Source: Paraphysoderma sedebokerense
Taxonomy: Eukaryota; Blastocladiomycota; Physodermatomycetes; Physodermatales; Physodermataceae
DNA length: 64,000 bases
Assembly (NCBI GenBank): GCA_025602915.1
Contig: JAHLJZ010000043.1
Location: 122,062-186,061, forward strand
Reading direction: 5' to 3'
Positions 44,002 to 56,004 of this stretch are shown in pieces; positions within the stretch are counted from its first letter, which is position 1, and each line of letters opens with the position of its first letter. The position numbers and the translations under genes were made by a program. The notes beneath the pieces are model-generated. The model was given only the letters and a program-made list of their open reading frames with translations, ran no database searches and had not been told where the DNA came from.

Positions 44002-47000
44002 ATGGCTTCAGTGGCCTGGGAAATTTTAAAAACCGTCGAGCCTGGAACTAGGTTTGTGGCCTCGTTGATGGAAGTGTCGTATGGTAATTGTCCATGCATA
44101 CTCAGTAACATCTAACCTAGTAGTATACTCTAACTTTCTCTTTATTTTTATTATTAGCTTTGATTAATCTGAGGCAGGCACTCAAGTAAGTACATGTAGA
44201 ATTGTAGTCCAATAGAGAGTGTAAGCTAAACTGTTTCTTTCACCAACATAGACGTATACCACCGTTGATTGAACAATTAGATACTCGTCTCAAAAACTTG
44301 ACTTTTTTTCTTGCTTCTATTCATGAGCTGAAGCCAAAGAACATCGCCATTCGAACGGTTTTCGATCAAGCCGACAGTCGATTATCGGAAACATTTGAAG
44401 ACTTCAAAAAATTTTGCGATCAATATAATAAGCGAGGAGCAGTGAGAAAATTTGTTTTATCTATCAATGATGAACAATTTCTTCGTCAATGTGGTCGAGT
44501 AATAGGTGAAGCTACTCAAGAGTTGAGTTTCAGTTTACAAGTGTCAGAGTACCAAATTGTTGAAGAACAGACAGATATGTTGACTTTATGTTTGCAAAAA
44601 TTGAAAGAGAATGAGAATTCAAATGCAGACTTATTGAATGAGATTGAGAATTCAATGTCCCGGGGATTAAGAAAAGTAAATGAAGATAGCGGAAAAGTGG
44701 TTAAAATAGTGGAAGGATTGACAGGGAAGCTGATTGGATTGGAAGATCATGTTAAAGAAATTAAAGATAAAATGGAGAGCTTACCGAGATACCTAGAGAA
44801 TGTTAAGAATGATGATGTCAAAGGTAATGACATTCTACTGCTGTCCTTTGGATTTCATGTCTAACAAAAATGTTGTATCTAGAATTATGGAATTCTCGAC
44901 ATTGGGAAGATTCCGTATTAATTGATCGATTCTTAAAGGGTTATCTGGAATTTGTGCAAAGCAAAAATCCCGGTATGAACAGAAAACTCTTAACCATCTT
45001 ACTCTCGCGGACTGGAAAAAGGCTAGAAGAAAAGCTGCGACATCAATTAGGGAAATCTAATTCTGTCATTTTTGTGAGTCCCGCTGATTTGGACATTCCC
45101 TATGATGTGTCCTTAAAAGATTTATTTTTGTGGTCCGAGATGGGATGGTATGATTTCTATTTCTATGTCTGGGTGTAAGTTACAGATTAATTGATGGCAG
45201 CTCTCTCATTTAGGAGAGTGATAACGGAAGTACAATTGCAGGAACTTCAGGAATTGTCCGCATCTTTCGAGTTTGATCCACACAAATTGAATCGACTTCT
45301 CTCGCATTTCGAAACTTTCTTTAACTCGATTTCCAACATTTATCCAATCGACGAAGATCAAATCTCGTCGATCCTTGACACTCATCAAACACTCAATTCC
45401 CGTCCCTCGGTTTTAGAAAAAATGTGGTCTCCTGTTGAGTTAGAACTGGTCAATATAATGAAGGAATTGAAGGCGCATATTAACAAGGATCCTTTATCGT
45501 TCGTATTGGAATCCAATTTAATCCCAAACTCTCCCGGCCCGATGTCTGAAAGATTCGACTCAGTGCAATTCTATAAGCGTTACTATGACCGCCTTTCGAT
45601 GGTTGCTTCGTCAATCCTGAATCAACTAGAAGTTCCCTGGGTTGATGAAAATGGCAGCCCGGGTTCGGTGGAAAGTTTGAAAAACCTTGTGCATGAGGAT
45701 GTAGAGAAGGACCAGAAACATAATAGTGAAACAATGCTGAAGTTTAAGAACGTCGTCGATGTGTTAAATGAATTAAAGCGATCCTTCAGCCGTTGTTCGT
45801 TCATTTCGCCGCAGTCCTTCCGGCAACCGTGGGATCGATTAAATTTTCCCTCTTCAGCATCCTCGTCGAACAAAATGACATTCACGCCAAATCTGAAACT
45901 CAAAGCAAGTCTTAGAGGTCGTTCGGTGTTAATTCATCCGGTGCCTTATTCAATATATGCTCCTTTACCCACGTCCATTCTCAATCAGTTGCGTCGATTC
46001 CTCGCTTTGCCACATCACGATAACATGCTTAATATACTCGGATTTACATCGTATGAGTCAAACTGGGCAATCATAACCGATTTTATCTCCCCATCCTTTT
46101 CCACCCTGAAGTCTCAATTAACCCAGATCAAGGAACTGGACATAACGTCCAAAGTTGAAATAATGTTAGAAATTTGCAACGCTACGATGTTTCTTGCCGA
46201 GAATGACGTTGTCCATGGTGGCCTGCATAGCTCAGCTGTATGGTTGGGGAAGCGGAGAACACTTAAAATAGTGCCACTGGTGGAAGGATTGTTATTGGAG
46301 GAAAATCATAGCGAAGATACAGATTACAGAGATCCTGAATGCAAAAAAGGAAAAGAACTTAATGCAAGTAGTGATATTTGGAGGTTTGTTCCTTCCGACT
46401 ATTTCTTTTCTTTCGTTTCAAAACGTAAACTCATGTTGCGGTTTTCTCTTTCTTGTATGACTTTTAGCCTTGGCTGTTTAATCTATGCAATCCTATCTGG
46501 CAACGATCCCTTCCCAGCATCAGATTCTGCTGATACCATGTCGCAATCCTACTATTTAAAACCTGATGGTTTGCCTGTTCCTGATGGAACAATTAGCGAT
46601 CTTCGGCTCGTCTACAATTCGTGTTTACAACTTGATCCTGAGAGAAGGATTGGTGCAGAAGAAGTATTAGATCAGTTGGAATCTGTGCTTAAAACGCTGG
46701 AAATGATTGAAAAGGCGAAGCAAGAAGTAGCCCAGCATCCACCGAGGGTAAGAAACTATTCTTGAATATACTATAATCGTTGCAATCTGTAAATAACATC
46801 GTTCCCTCTGCTCAGACCGTTTTCAACAAAACCTCCAATGCTGCTTCAGTAACCAATGGACGGACTACATCGCTTTACTCAGTGAGCGATTCAACATCTA
46901 TGATATCTCAGACTTCAAATCCGCCACCGTATTCGATAACGTCAGCTCAAACTGATAATCCGTCTGATCTCCGTCTCACTCCGTCACTTATTATGAAAAT

Positions 47001-47877
47001 ATCTTCTCACCCGAATTATCTCCATGCCGTTCTTTCTGCGCCAGTTCCCAGAAATTTAGCCAACGTATCACACATTAATCAACTTGCGCATGCTGTCAAA
47101 GAATTAGAGAATGGTCAGATTAATTTGGCCTTAAATACCTTAAGTTCGGCTAATACTTACGGTCAGCATGAATCGCTATGCCTGTTGGGTCATATATATT
47201 ATTACGGGAATTTGGGTGATCCAAGGATCCCCGTGGAGTCAAATCCCGGATTTGCTTTTAGGTATATTATTTTCTTGCTTCATTGTTTATTATTTAATAC
47301 TCATAATTGGCCTACTCCATCCGATAGATACTATTATTCTGCCACAAAACATGGGCTTCCGATGGGCCATATTGGCTTAGCCGACTGCTATTTATTTAAT
47401 CTCGGTATTCCAGAGCAAATGTCACTGCATGATCGCATTAGTAATGCGCGGCATCATTACGAACTCATTATGTCTTCGAACCCCGATTTTCAAAATTGTC
47501 CGAGATTGTTATGTGGCCTAGCAGATATTGAATATTACTCGTCATTCCTCGCATCTTCCAATACGACATCTTCGTCGTCTACTGGATCTTCTACTTCCGT
47601 TATCCCGAGACTTTCAGATAGAGCGCAGGCGCTATATAACCGGGCCTTGTCCATCGTTCCAAACTACTATAGGGCGTTGATTGGTGTCGCTGATAGTTGG
47701 GTGTCTAGAAAACTGTATGACAAGTACGACGATGCTATGGAAGTGTATTTGAGCGTAGCGGATGCTGTCAATTTACGACGAGCATTTTTAGGTATGGCGG
47801 GATTAAGTAGAGAGAAAGGTGACGTGACTACGGAGTGGGAATACAGGATGAGGGCAGATCAGGCTAGAGACTTTTAA
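44002..47877 (+). CDS. MLKL-like protein: helical N-domain, pseudokinase, Sel1 repeats
   Basis: About eight exons splice into roughly 1,130 residues, from ATG 44002 to TAA 47875-47877. Exon 2 is only 28 bases. Residues 1-135 form an amphipathic helical bundle (SYALINLRQALKRIPPLIEQ, DFKKFCDQYNKRGAVRKFVL, GRVIGEATQELSFSLQV), the pattern of the MLKL N-terminal/adaptor domain. A coiled coil follows (KLKENENSNADLLNEIENSM). Residues about 540-790 are kinase-like: PHHDNMLNILGF, VVHGGLHSSAVWLG, TDYRDPEC, SSDIWSLGCLIYAILSGNDP, LQLDPERRIGAEEVL. The catalytic HGD is HGG, the Mg-binding Asn is Ala and no DFG is present, so it is a pseudokinase. The C-terminus has Sel1/TPR helices (ESLCLLGHIYYYGNLGD, SATKHGLPMGHIGLADCYLF, RAFLGMAGLSREKGDVTTEW). 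In animals and plants such bundles permeabilise membranes when released; fungal relatives act in cell-death or self-recognition. That role is inferred here. Confidence 0.82.
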
Positions 47878-48172
47878 TGTTCTAATATCAATTAAAATTT
47901 CTAATATATTAAAAGCGAATGCTCAAACGAAGGATGTACAAGGTAGACAAAGCAATATAATTTTCTACATATTGTAGTTAACAGACATCGCATGGTTTCT
48001 TGGTGCTGTAATGACTAATGGGATGGCTCTTAAGTCTTACATAATCTGATGGCTCCTGACTCGGGCCCTGACTTCTTGACTTACTAATCTTATATCTCAC
48101 CTCACATAAATACATCATAAATCTTTCCCTACCTTCTTTACCTTTGACTCTAATACATAAAATTGCTGCAAA

Positions 48173-49159
48173 TGTCTGGCAGTGCAAAACGAATTGTGAT
48201 TGACGTCGTATCTGGTGAGTGCACCCGAAGAGGCTTCGAATGACGCAGACTTACGTTATTTTCAATTGCAATTTACGTTAGATACGATTTGTCCCTGGTG
48301 TTTCATCGGAAAACGTCGGCTAGAGGTAAACTTAATAGTGTAGCTATGGTTCATCGATTTCACTGATCGCATTCTTGAATGGGCAGACTGCGATTAAATC
48401 GTTTACCTCGAAAAATCCGAATTCAGCAAGTTTCGAAATTAATTGGCATCCGTTTGAATTAGATCCAACTTTGACGGAGAAACCAATAAATCAACTAGAA
48501 AGATTGGAGAAAAAATTTGGAAAGGGAAAAATGGATAGTATCCTCCCAATGATGACCAAGTTGGGTAAGTGGTTAAGCGACGACTTCTTGCAGTATGGGT
48601 CAGCGGATCTGTATTAATGATACGAGATGTTCATTATGAATGATAGTCTGGCTTTTTTACGGCATATTAACATAACTTTATCCCAGGAAAATCCCTTGAT
48701 CCACCTATTACCTTCAGCTACAGCAAAGATAAACTTGTTTCTTCTACGCTTCTAACGCATCAGCTTATTACGTATATCGGCGCGAACTACAGTTCTCAAA
48801 TTCAAAATCAACTAGTCGAAAAGCTTTTTTCGTTTTTCTTTGAACAAGATGGAGATATCAGTTCAATTCCCGCGTTGGTGAAAATAGCGAATGAAGTGAG
48901 CGGTTGTGATGTTGAGAAAGCGAAGAAGTACTTGGAGGATAAAGAAGGCTTGGAGAAAGTTCAGAAAGAAATAAGAAGTTGGCAAATGAGAGGTGTTCGC
49001 GGAGTGCCACATTTTATTGTAAACGGAAGGTAATTGCTGATTATTACTTCTGCTTTTCTATAGGATTGGGTTGAACGTTGCGATCTTTTTAGGTATCCAT
49101 TACACGGAGCTCAAGATTCGGATCTATTTGAAGAGTTGTTCGAACAGTTGGTTGGGTAA
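48173..49159 (+). CDS. DsbA/FrnE-family thioredoxin-fold oxidoreductase
   Basis: Spliced from ATG 48173 to TAA 49157-49159. The N-terminus MSGSAKRIVIDVVSDTICPW followed by CFIGKRRLE contains the CPWC redox motif, with an intron inside the codon before it. Then come INWHPFELDPTL, an all-helical insert (QLVEKLFSFFFEQDGDISSI) and WQMRGVRGVPHFIVNGRYPL, with the cis-proline of VPHF and a C-terminal GAQDSDLFEELFEQLVG. This is the layout of the DSBA-like family (FrnE / 2-hydroxychromene-2-carboxylate isomerase type). There is no signal peptide, so it is probably cytosolic or mitochondrial. The natural substrate is unknown; polyketide-related and glutathione-related roles are described in the family. 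Confidence 0.88.
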
Positions 49160-49421
49160 TGTTAAGGCGGATATAAGCATTGAGTGGACTGCCCAGTTTA
49201 GAAGCAAGATTGGCCGTCCGTTTGAGGTATCTTGTGCAGTCTTGTAGAATGTTTTTATCGTTAAGAATGAAAGTGTGAAATAAAGTATTCCATTCAGGAC
49301 AAACCTCTTGCTGATTAGCCAAGAAAATAATTTCTATGCTACGTTGCTAAATTCTCTCTGCTAATACAGGCTATTTACAATTATACATCATTGCCAACCT
49401 TTGAAGAGATGCCAAGTATTA

Positions 49422-50153
49422 CTACCGCCGTCTTCTCCGCTTCCTGCTACGTTTGCCACTGTCGCTATCAGATTCTGAGGTACTTTCACTTTCAGAAGAT
49501 GATGTTTCGGTGGAGGAATCACCGGAGCTACTATCACTGTCAGAAGATGATGAGTCCGATGAACTGCTCCCACTTGACGAGCTCGAGGACGAGTCGCTAT
49601 CATCACTAGACGAGTCGGACTCGCTGGATCCGGTGGTGCTGGACGAGTCTGATTCGGACGACGATGATGATCTGGAAAGCCGGCTCGATAATTAGAATCA
49701 TGTCACATCATAACGAGAACGCTCCAAAAGACAGACCTTCGTTTCGATTTCATCGTTTTCTTCTCTTCCCTTCTCTGCCTTTTGAACTTTTTTATAATAT
49801 CGTCAGCCAATCCTTTTCGACTATGATTGTGTTAGCTCTAGTCAACCAATAATTAAGTAGAGTATGAGGAACCCTTACTCTGGGATTTCATTGGGATCTA
49901 TTTCAACTTTCGTTCTTTTGCTCGGTTTGAATAATTGTTGAGATCTCGTTGGCCGACTTACATATGTTCTCTCATTCTTGCATTGATATGTATAATGTCC
50001 GAATCTGTATAGAGTAGAACATCATGAGTCCAACAGTCACCAACAAGTTGTGGAACTTCGGAAGCAAAACACATACTGTAAACATTTCTGGCATTGAGCA
50101 GCTGAAGGTGCCCCAGTCTGCTTTGCAGGCCTTTTGATATTGTTGAAGGACAT
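49422..50153 (-). CDS. ZCCHC10: ZCCHC10-like zinc-knuckle SR protein
   Basis: Minus-strand exons join as MSFNNIKRPAKQTGAPSAAQ with CQKCLQ, YGHYTYQCKNERTYVSRPTR, QLFKPSKRTKVEIDPNEIPE, RKGLADDIIKKFKRQRREEK and a long serine/aspartate repeat tract (49685-49440) ending in RKRRRRR and TAG at 49422. The CQKCLxxGHxTYxC...RxYxxRPxRxxxL block followed by a Ser-rich tail and a terminal basic run is exactly the ZCCHC10 layout. CX2CX4HX4C binds zinc. The protein is presumably nuclear and RNA-associated; its molecular role is poorly known. The plus-strand acidic open frame at 49453-49695 is the complement of the Ser/Asp tract. It is head to head with RPA135. Confidence 0.85.
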
Positions 50154-50226
50154 TGAGGCATAGCAGATGGATATAGGGCAAAAGAAATTCAATGGATATC
50201 AAGTAGCGTTGTTATGTGACAACTGT

Positions 50227-50232
50227 CACGTG
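50227..50232. promoter_or_regulatory. E-box CACGTG in the ZCCHC10 / RPA135 divergent promoter
   Basis: The palindrome TCACGTGA lies in the 274-base space between the two opposed start codons, about 75 bases from one and 195 from the other. It is a candidate site for a bHLH or Cbf1-like factor serving both genes. Confidence 0.45.
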
Positions 50233-50427
50233 ATAAATCAACAAGGTGATCGTTGTGGAACCCAACTTACATTTCTATTAGAAATTTGCGAAACATTCCT
50301 CACATTTTCGTTTGTCCATTTATTCGCTCACACAAACCGCTGCTTACATTCATTACCGCACTTTGTGTCGATATTACCGTAGATATTCCACTTTTGGACC
50401 GTTGATTATAACCAGCATATATTGAGT

Positions 50428-53400
50428 ATGGTCCCTCAACCAAAACCTGGTTCAACATTCCAAACCCTTATCAGGGAATACAATTCTATCAACCCTCCGG
50501 AGGACGGATCAAGTGCACCTTCACTTCATAAACTGATTGCACCTCATTTAGAATCTTTTAATGCAATCACCGAATTTGGTGACGGTTCAGGATTATTAGA
50601 CGCTGCCGTGAATGATCTTGGACGAAGAGTAATATTTGACGGCAAAGGCAATGCGAATGGAGGTAGAGGTACAAAGTTAACTTGTGAGTAATAGTTTGTT
50701 TATTGCCGTCAAAACTTCGTTCTCATTAATCGCTCTCCGCAATATACAGACTGGTTCGAAGATGCACAAATCGGCAAGCCGACTGTCGGAAACAATACAT
50801 TTTCCCGAGTCAGATTGACGTATCCCACAGAGGTATGTGTAGTATGAATATTTGTTTGCTTCAACGCGGAACTGACAGTTAAATTTAGTGCCGAGAGAGG
50901 TTGACGACCTACAAAGCACCATTCATGATAAAACTCTGTCTCAGTACCAATGACGGACCTGCCAGTAAGATTCCACTACCGATGGGCCAGGTGCCGGTGA
51001 TGGTCCGATCAAATAAGTGTAACCTTTATCAATTATCGGCGAAGCAATTGATCGCGAAACACGAAGAAGCTGAAGAGATGGGCGGATATTTCATAGTGAA
51101 CGGTATCGAGAGAATTATTCGGTTATTGATTGTAAACCGACGAAATCATGTAGGTTATTTCAATGCACTAACGTCTACCGCGAAAGAAACTGACAGCTGA
51201 TGGCTATACTCAATTCAGCCTATGGCGATATATCGACCAAGTTTCGGATCTCGAGGTCCTCTTTACAGTCCTTATGGTGTCCAAATTCGATCTGTTCGTC
51301 CTGATCAAACTTCGCAAACCAACGCAATACATTACCTTACTGACGGGTCAATCATTATGCGTTTGTCATATAAAAAGCAAGAATTTTTAATTCCCGCGCT
51401 TTTGATCATGAAGGTATGATTCCTTTCTGTAGTCGAATGCTTGACTGTTTTTAATTGAGCTTTCATCTAGGCACTCGTTGATGTTTCCGATAAGCAAATA
51501 TTTGATTCGATAGTACAGAAAAATTCCGGCAACACTTTTTTGACTTCCCGGGTTGAGATGCTAATTCGTTCATTCCATCAATTTGGGAGCCTTGTTACCC
51601 GATCTGCTTGCTTAGCCTATCTCGGTTCTCGCTTTCATGTCTTACTCTCGCTGCCAGATGATGCTACCGACATTGCTAATGGCGAAGAATTTTTGAGAAA
51701 ATTGATCTTACCTCACCTCCAAGACAAACGCGATAAATTCAACATGTTGATATTCATGATTCAAAAGCTGTACGCCTTCGTCTCAGGGGAATGTTGCGCC
51801 GATAATATTGACGCAACTCACAACCACGAAGTCATGTTACCTGGATTTCTATACACCGCTTACATAAAAGAGAAGTTAGAGGAGTGGTTGAATGCTTTTC
51901 AGGGACTTGTTGCTACGGATTTGAGAAGAAGTAGCGAAACCGTCAATTTTCAAGATCAGAAGTATATTCAAAAAGTGATTAAGAAAGCGCCGTCGGATAT
52001 CGGCCGAAAATTGGAGTACTTCTTGGCTACAGGTAACATTGTGACTTCAACTGGAATGGATCTTCAGCAAATGTCAGGTTTCACTATTGTCGCCGAAAAG
52101 TTGAATTTTTATCGCTACATCTCTCATTTCCGCTGTATTCATCGAGGTGCTTTCTTTGCTGAGATTAAGACGACTTCGGTTCGTAAATTGTTGCCAGAAT
52201 CGTGGGGTTTCCTGTGCCCGGTACACACTCCCGATGGCGCTCCTTGTGGTCTGCTGAATCATCTCTCGCATACATGCAGAGTGGTCACTGTTCCACTTGA
52301 CACATCAAAGCTACCAAGCCTGCTGCAGTCCTTAGGTGTCATACCTGCTATTCCAAATACCTCTCCTCCAGCGGGCTCTCTCTCTGTACTATTGGATGGA
52401 AAAGTGTTGGGCTGGTGTGATGCACGATTGGCGGAAAAGATCAGCGTTCAGCTTCGTTATTGGAAAGTAAAGGGTGAATATGATGTACCACTAGAACTTG
52501 AAATCGGGCTAGTCCCTGTTAGCAACGGTGGTCAGCATTCTGGATTATTCCTACATAGCTGTCCTTCCCGAATGGTAAGACCAGTAAAGTATTTGGCAAC
52601 AGGGACACTTGACGTGGTTGGGAGTTTCGAGCAGGTATACATTATTCATTTTCCTGGAAAATCTGTCGACCCCCACTCATATTACATTTTTAGGTATACA
52701 TGGACATCGCTTGTCTATCGGATGATGTCGTTCCCGGAGCTACCACGCATATTGAGCTTGCTCCCACATCAATATTATCTGTTGTTGCCAACCTCACTCC
52801 ATTCTCCGACTTCAATCAGTCTCCGCGTAACATGTACCAATGTCAGGTAATGTAGATCGTCAGGCGAAATTCTTTATATCTTCATGTCTGACTTTCAGTC
52901 CGTATAGATGGGTAAACAAACCATGGGTACACCATCGAATGTGATTTCCCGTCGTACGGATAACAAGATGTATCGAATTCAGTCCCCGCAGACCCCAGTT
53001 GTTCGTCCGGATCTCCACAACGAATTCGCCATGGATAATTTTCCGAACGGTACAAATGCAGTGGTTGCTGTCATTAGTTACACAAGTAATTGCTTTAGTT
53101 TCTCCCTTTAAAATGACTCCCCTTTATACTAATTCTGCTACCCCATTGACAGGTTATGACATGGAAGATGCGATGATTATCAACAAATCTTCTCACGAAC
53201 GTGGTTTTGGTTATGGCACGGTTTACAAGTCTGAAATAATTGACCTCGACGATTATCGCCCTCGGGGTGAGCCCGCAGGTTCCATAACTTTCGGCTTGCA
53301 TGCGGATGATGCCTCAAAATATGGACATATCCTTGATCAGGATGGTCTTCCCTTCATCGGTGCAAAGATTACGTCGGGTCTCCCTCTTGCCTCTGTTATA

Positions 53401-54511
53401 GATCATAACACTGGCAGAGCTAAGCTCATTAAGTTCAAATCACACGAAGATGGTGTTATTGATATGGTCAGAATGCTTGGAAACGATACCGGAACTGCTG
53501 CAGCAAACAAGGTTCACATTAAGATAAGGATACCACGCCCCCCTGTTATCGGTGATAAATTCAGTAGTAGGCATGGGCAGAAAGGAGTTTGCAGTCAGAA
53601 GTGGCCATTGATTGATATGCCTTTCTCCGAAACCGGAATAGTCCCTGACGTTATCATCAATCCTCATGCCTTCCCGTCTCGTATGACTATTGGTATGTTC
53701 GTTGAAAGTTTGGCGGGAAAGAGCGGGGCACTGCACGGTTTTTCGCAAGACTCGACGCCATTCAAGTAAGTCTGTTATTCTCGTGTACCTTTCCACGGAT
53801 GTTGGTCTAAACAAAAAACTAGATTTAATGAAGATCATACGGCGGCCGATTATTTCGGTGAACAATTACGTAAAGCAGGCTATAACTATCATGGAAACGA
53901 GCCCATGTACAGCGGTATAACCGGCACGGAGTTAAAAGCAGATATCTATATAGGGGTTTGCATCTTGCTTGTAACCAAGAGATTACTACTTTTCGGGGCA
54001 TACTAACTCGTCGATATCTTCACCCGACCAGGTTGTCTATTATCAACGTTTACGGCACATGGTTAACGATAAATTCCAAGTCCGTACTACTGGTCCAGTA
54101 CATAATCTTACGCAACAACCGATTAAAGGCCGTAAACGGGCTGGTGGTATTCGGTTTGGTGAGATGGAAAGGGATTCGTTGTTAGCCCATGGTGTGAGTT
54201 ATCTATTGCAAGATCGATTAATGAATTGTTCGGACTACAGTCAGGTATGTGTTCCTTTTTTCAGGACTCGCTTGTTGCCTTTAGTTGGAAGCCTTACATT
54301 CCACTGTTAGACACATATCTGCAAGAAGTGTGGATCCTTCCTATCGACGGTGTCTTTACCGTCGCCGTTACAAATGCATCAAAGGACACTAATGTGCAGA
54401 TTGTGTGATTCAAGTGAAGGTGTTGAAGTTGTTGCTATCCCCTATGTATTTAGGTACCTGTGTACAGAGTTAATGGCCATGGGGATTAGGCTGAAACTGG
54501 ACGTGAAATAG
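50428..54511 (+). CDS. RPA135: RNA polymerase I second-largest subunit
   Basis: A multi-exon gene from ATG 50428 to TAG 54509-54511. The N-terminus contains [20 protein letters not shown], which is specific to the Pol I beta-like subunit. Core motifs follow: [115 protein letters not shown] and [17 protein letters not shown]. It ends with the zinc-binding pair CKKCGS ... CRLCDS. The hybrid-binding and active-site-supporting lysines (GQKG) are conserved. With RPA190 it forms the active centre of Pol I, which makes the 35S pre-rRNA in the nucleolus. The sequence [11 protein letters not shown] is restored by splicing an intron with donor GTAGGT near 51150. Confidence 0.95.
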
Positions 54512-54753
54512 GGTGTCGAGTTCTTTTCTATAATATTATTCTAGTTAAACTTTCATAGGAGATGGTGCGATATTGAATCATACGAAAAGTTTCATAGTTT
54601 AAGCGCCAAATTCACTTTACCCTCGGTTATATAATATAATGTCTTCATATTTCTTCAACCATGAGGCACACCCTAGCAACGCGATTCCAAACAAAGGACT
54701 TTGCCTCATGACCAGCGGAATGCTTCGGCTTTCTCAGAAATTCACATTGCATC

Positions 54754-55728
54754 ATGACTAAAGGAAAATTCAATAAGCGGGGTAGAGGTTAATATGAAGC
54801 CAATTATTCCTTGTAACGTTATGCCCTCTCCTTAACATTACGTTGTTCTTAAATTGTTTCGCTTTTATAGGTCGTGGTGCAGGAGGTGGCCGAGGAAGAG
54901 GCAGACCAACAGATAGATCCGCGGATGTGGACAATTGGAGAAGTAAGAGAGATGAAGAAGAAACATCGTCATCGGCTGAAGAAAGTGGGTCGGAAGAAGA
55001 AAGTGGATCTGGCTCTGGATCTGAGGAAGAAACTGACGAAGAAGGCAACAAGGTAATTGACTCATTTTCTATGCGAATATCACCTTCAAATATTAGTCTG
55101 TTGATACACAGATTCAAGAGAAAATCGTCAATCTGACTGTCTTCTATGCATTTAAACGGATAGGTCCCATCCAAACCGAAAGAAAAATCAGGTCCGCAGA
55201 GTCTCATTGAAGTCGAGAATCCGAATAGAGTAAAACAGAAGCCCAAGAGTATTAGTTCCCTAAACGACGAGCGAGAGCTATCCCGGCGAGAAAGGTAAGG
55301 CTTGAAGTGCATACTTCAAACTAGTCTGCTAATGCTGTAGAGGCTGATGTCCTTTCCTCGTCCCTTTACTGACATGTACGGTTGTTCCTTTGGGTTCGTA
55401 GAGAGGCTAAGGAAAAGGAAGAAGCAAGACAGAGGTATTGGAAACTACATGTCCAAGGAAAAACAGACCAGGCGAAAGTGTGTTCTTGCTCATTGCTTTT
55501 GGACATTATCGGTTTCTGACTGTATTTTGATAGGCTGATCTGGCTCGATTAGCAGTCATCCGACAGCAGCGAGAGGAGGCAGCAAGACGCAAGGCTGCTG
55601 AAGCTGAAGGTAATATGTCATTTTATTATTATACTTTTTGCACAATGGCAGGGTAATTATTAACTTGACTCGTCTATTCAGAGAAGAAGAAGGCCGCGGA
55701 AGCAAAGCTTGCGGCACGCAAACGATAA
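54754..55728 (+). CDS. PDAP1: PDAP1-like 28 kDa heat- and acid-stable phosphoprotein
   Basis: Exons join as MTKGKFNKRG, then GRGAGGGRGRGRP followed by a Ser/Glu-rich tract (SSSAEESGSEEESGSGSGSE), then SLIEVENPNRVKQKPKSISS with LNDERELSRRER, REAKEKEEARQRYWKLHVQG with KTDQ, AKADLARLAVIRQQREEAAR, and a Lys/Ala-rich end to TAA 55726-55728. LIEVENPNRV, ELSRRER and KTxQAKADLARLAxIRxQREEAA are the diagnostic PDAP1 block. The family is conserved in eukaryotes and linked to growth-factor and stress responses in animals; its function in fungi is not established. The N-terminal RGG-like stretch suggests RNA contact. Confidence 0.88.
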
Positions 55729-56004
55729 ATCGATTACTACCTGCAATGTTGGTTGATATTCTCAGCAAGAAATAATCTGCCACCCATTGACGGTTACTTT
55801 CTCTCATTACTGTTCGAGTCGCTGTGTTATTTAATGAAGGGTGACGTGCTGTCAACTTGGTTGTTACATGATTTGTAAATGGGCTGTGTTCCATATAAAA
55901 TGCATTTTTGTGATACTTATTGTAATGCTACTTAACATTGTGTCTATCAATGCAAGTTAATATCGTCTTTATGTATTATCATGGGTGTATCTACAGCTCA
56001 AAGT

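Noticed and set aside
49453-49695. Acidic Ser/Asp/Glu open frame on the plus strand
   Set aside because: It is the complement of the Ser/Asp tract of the ZCCHC10-like gene, whose zinc knuckle and splice sites fix the minus strand as coding.
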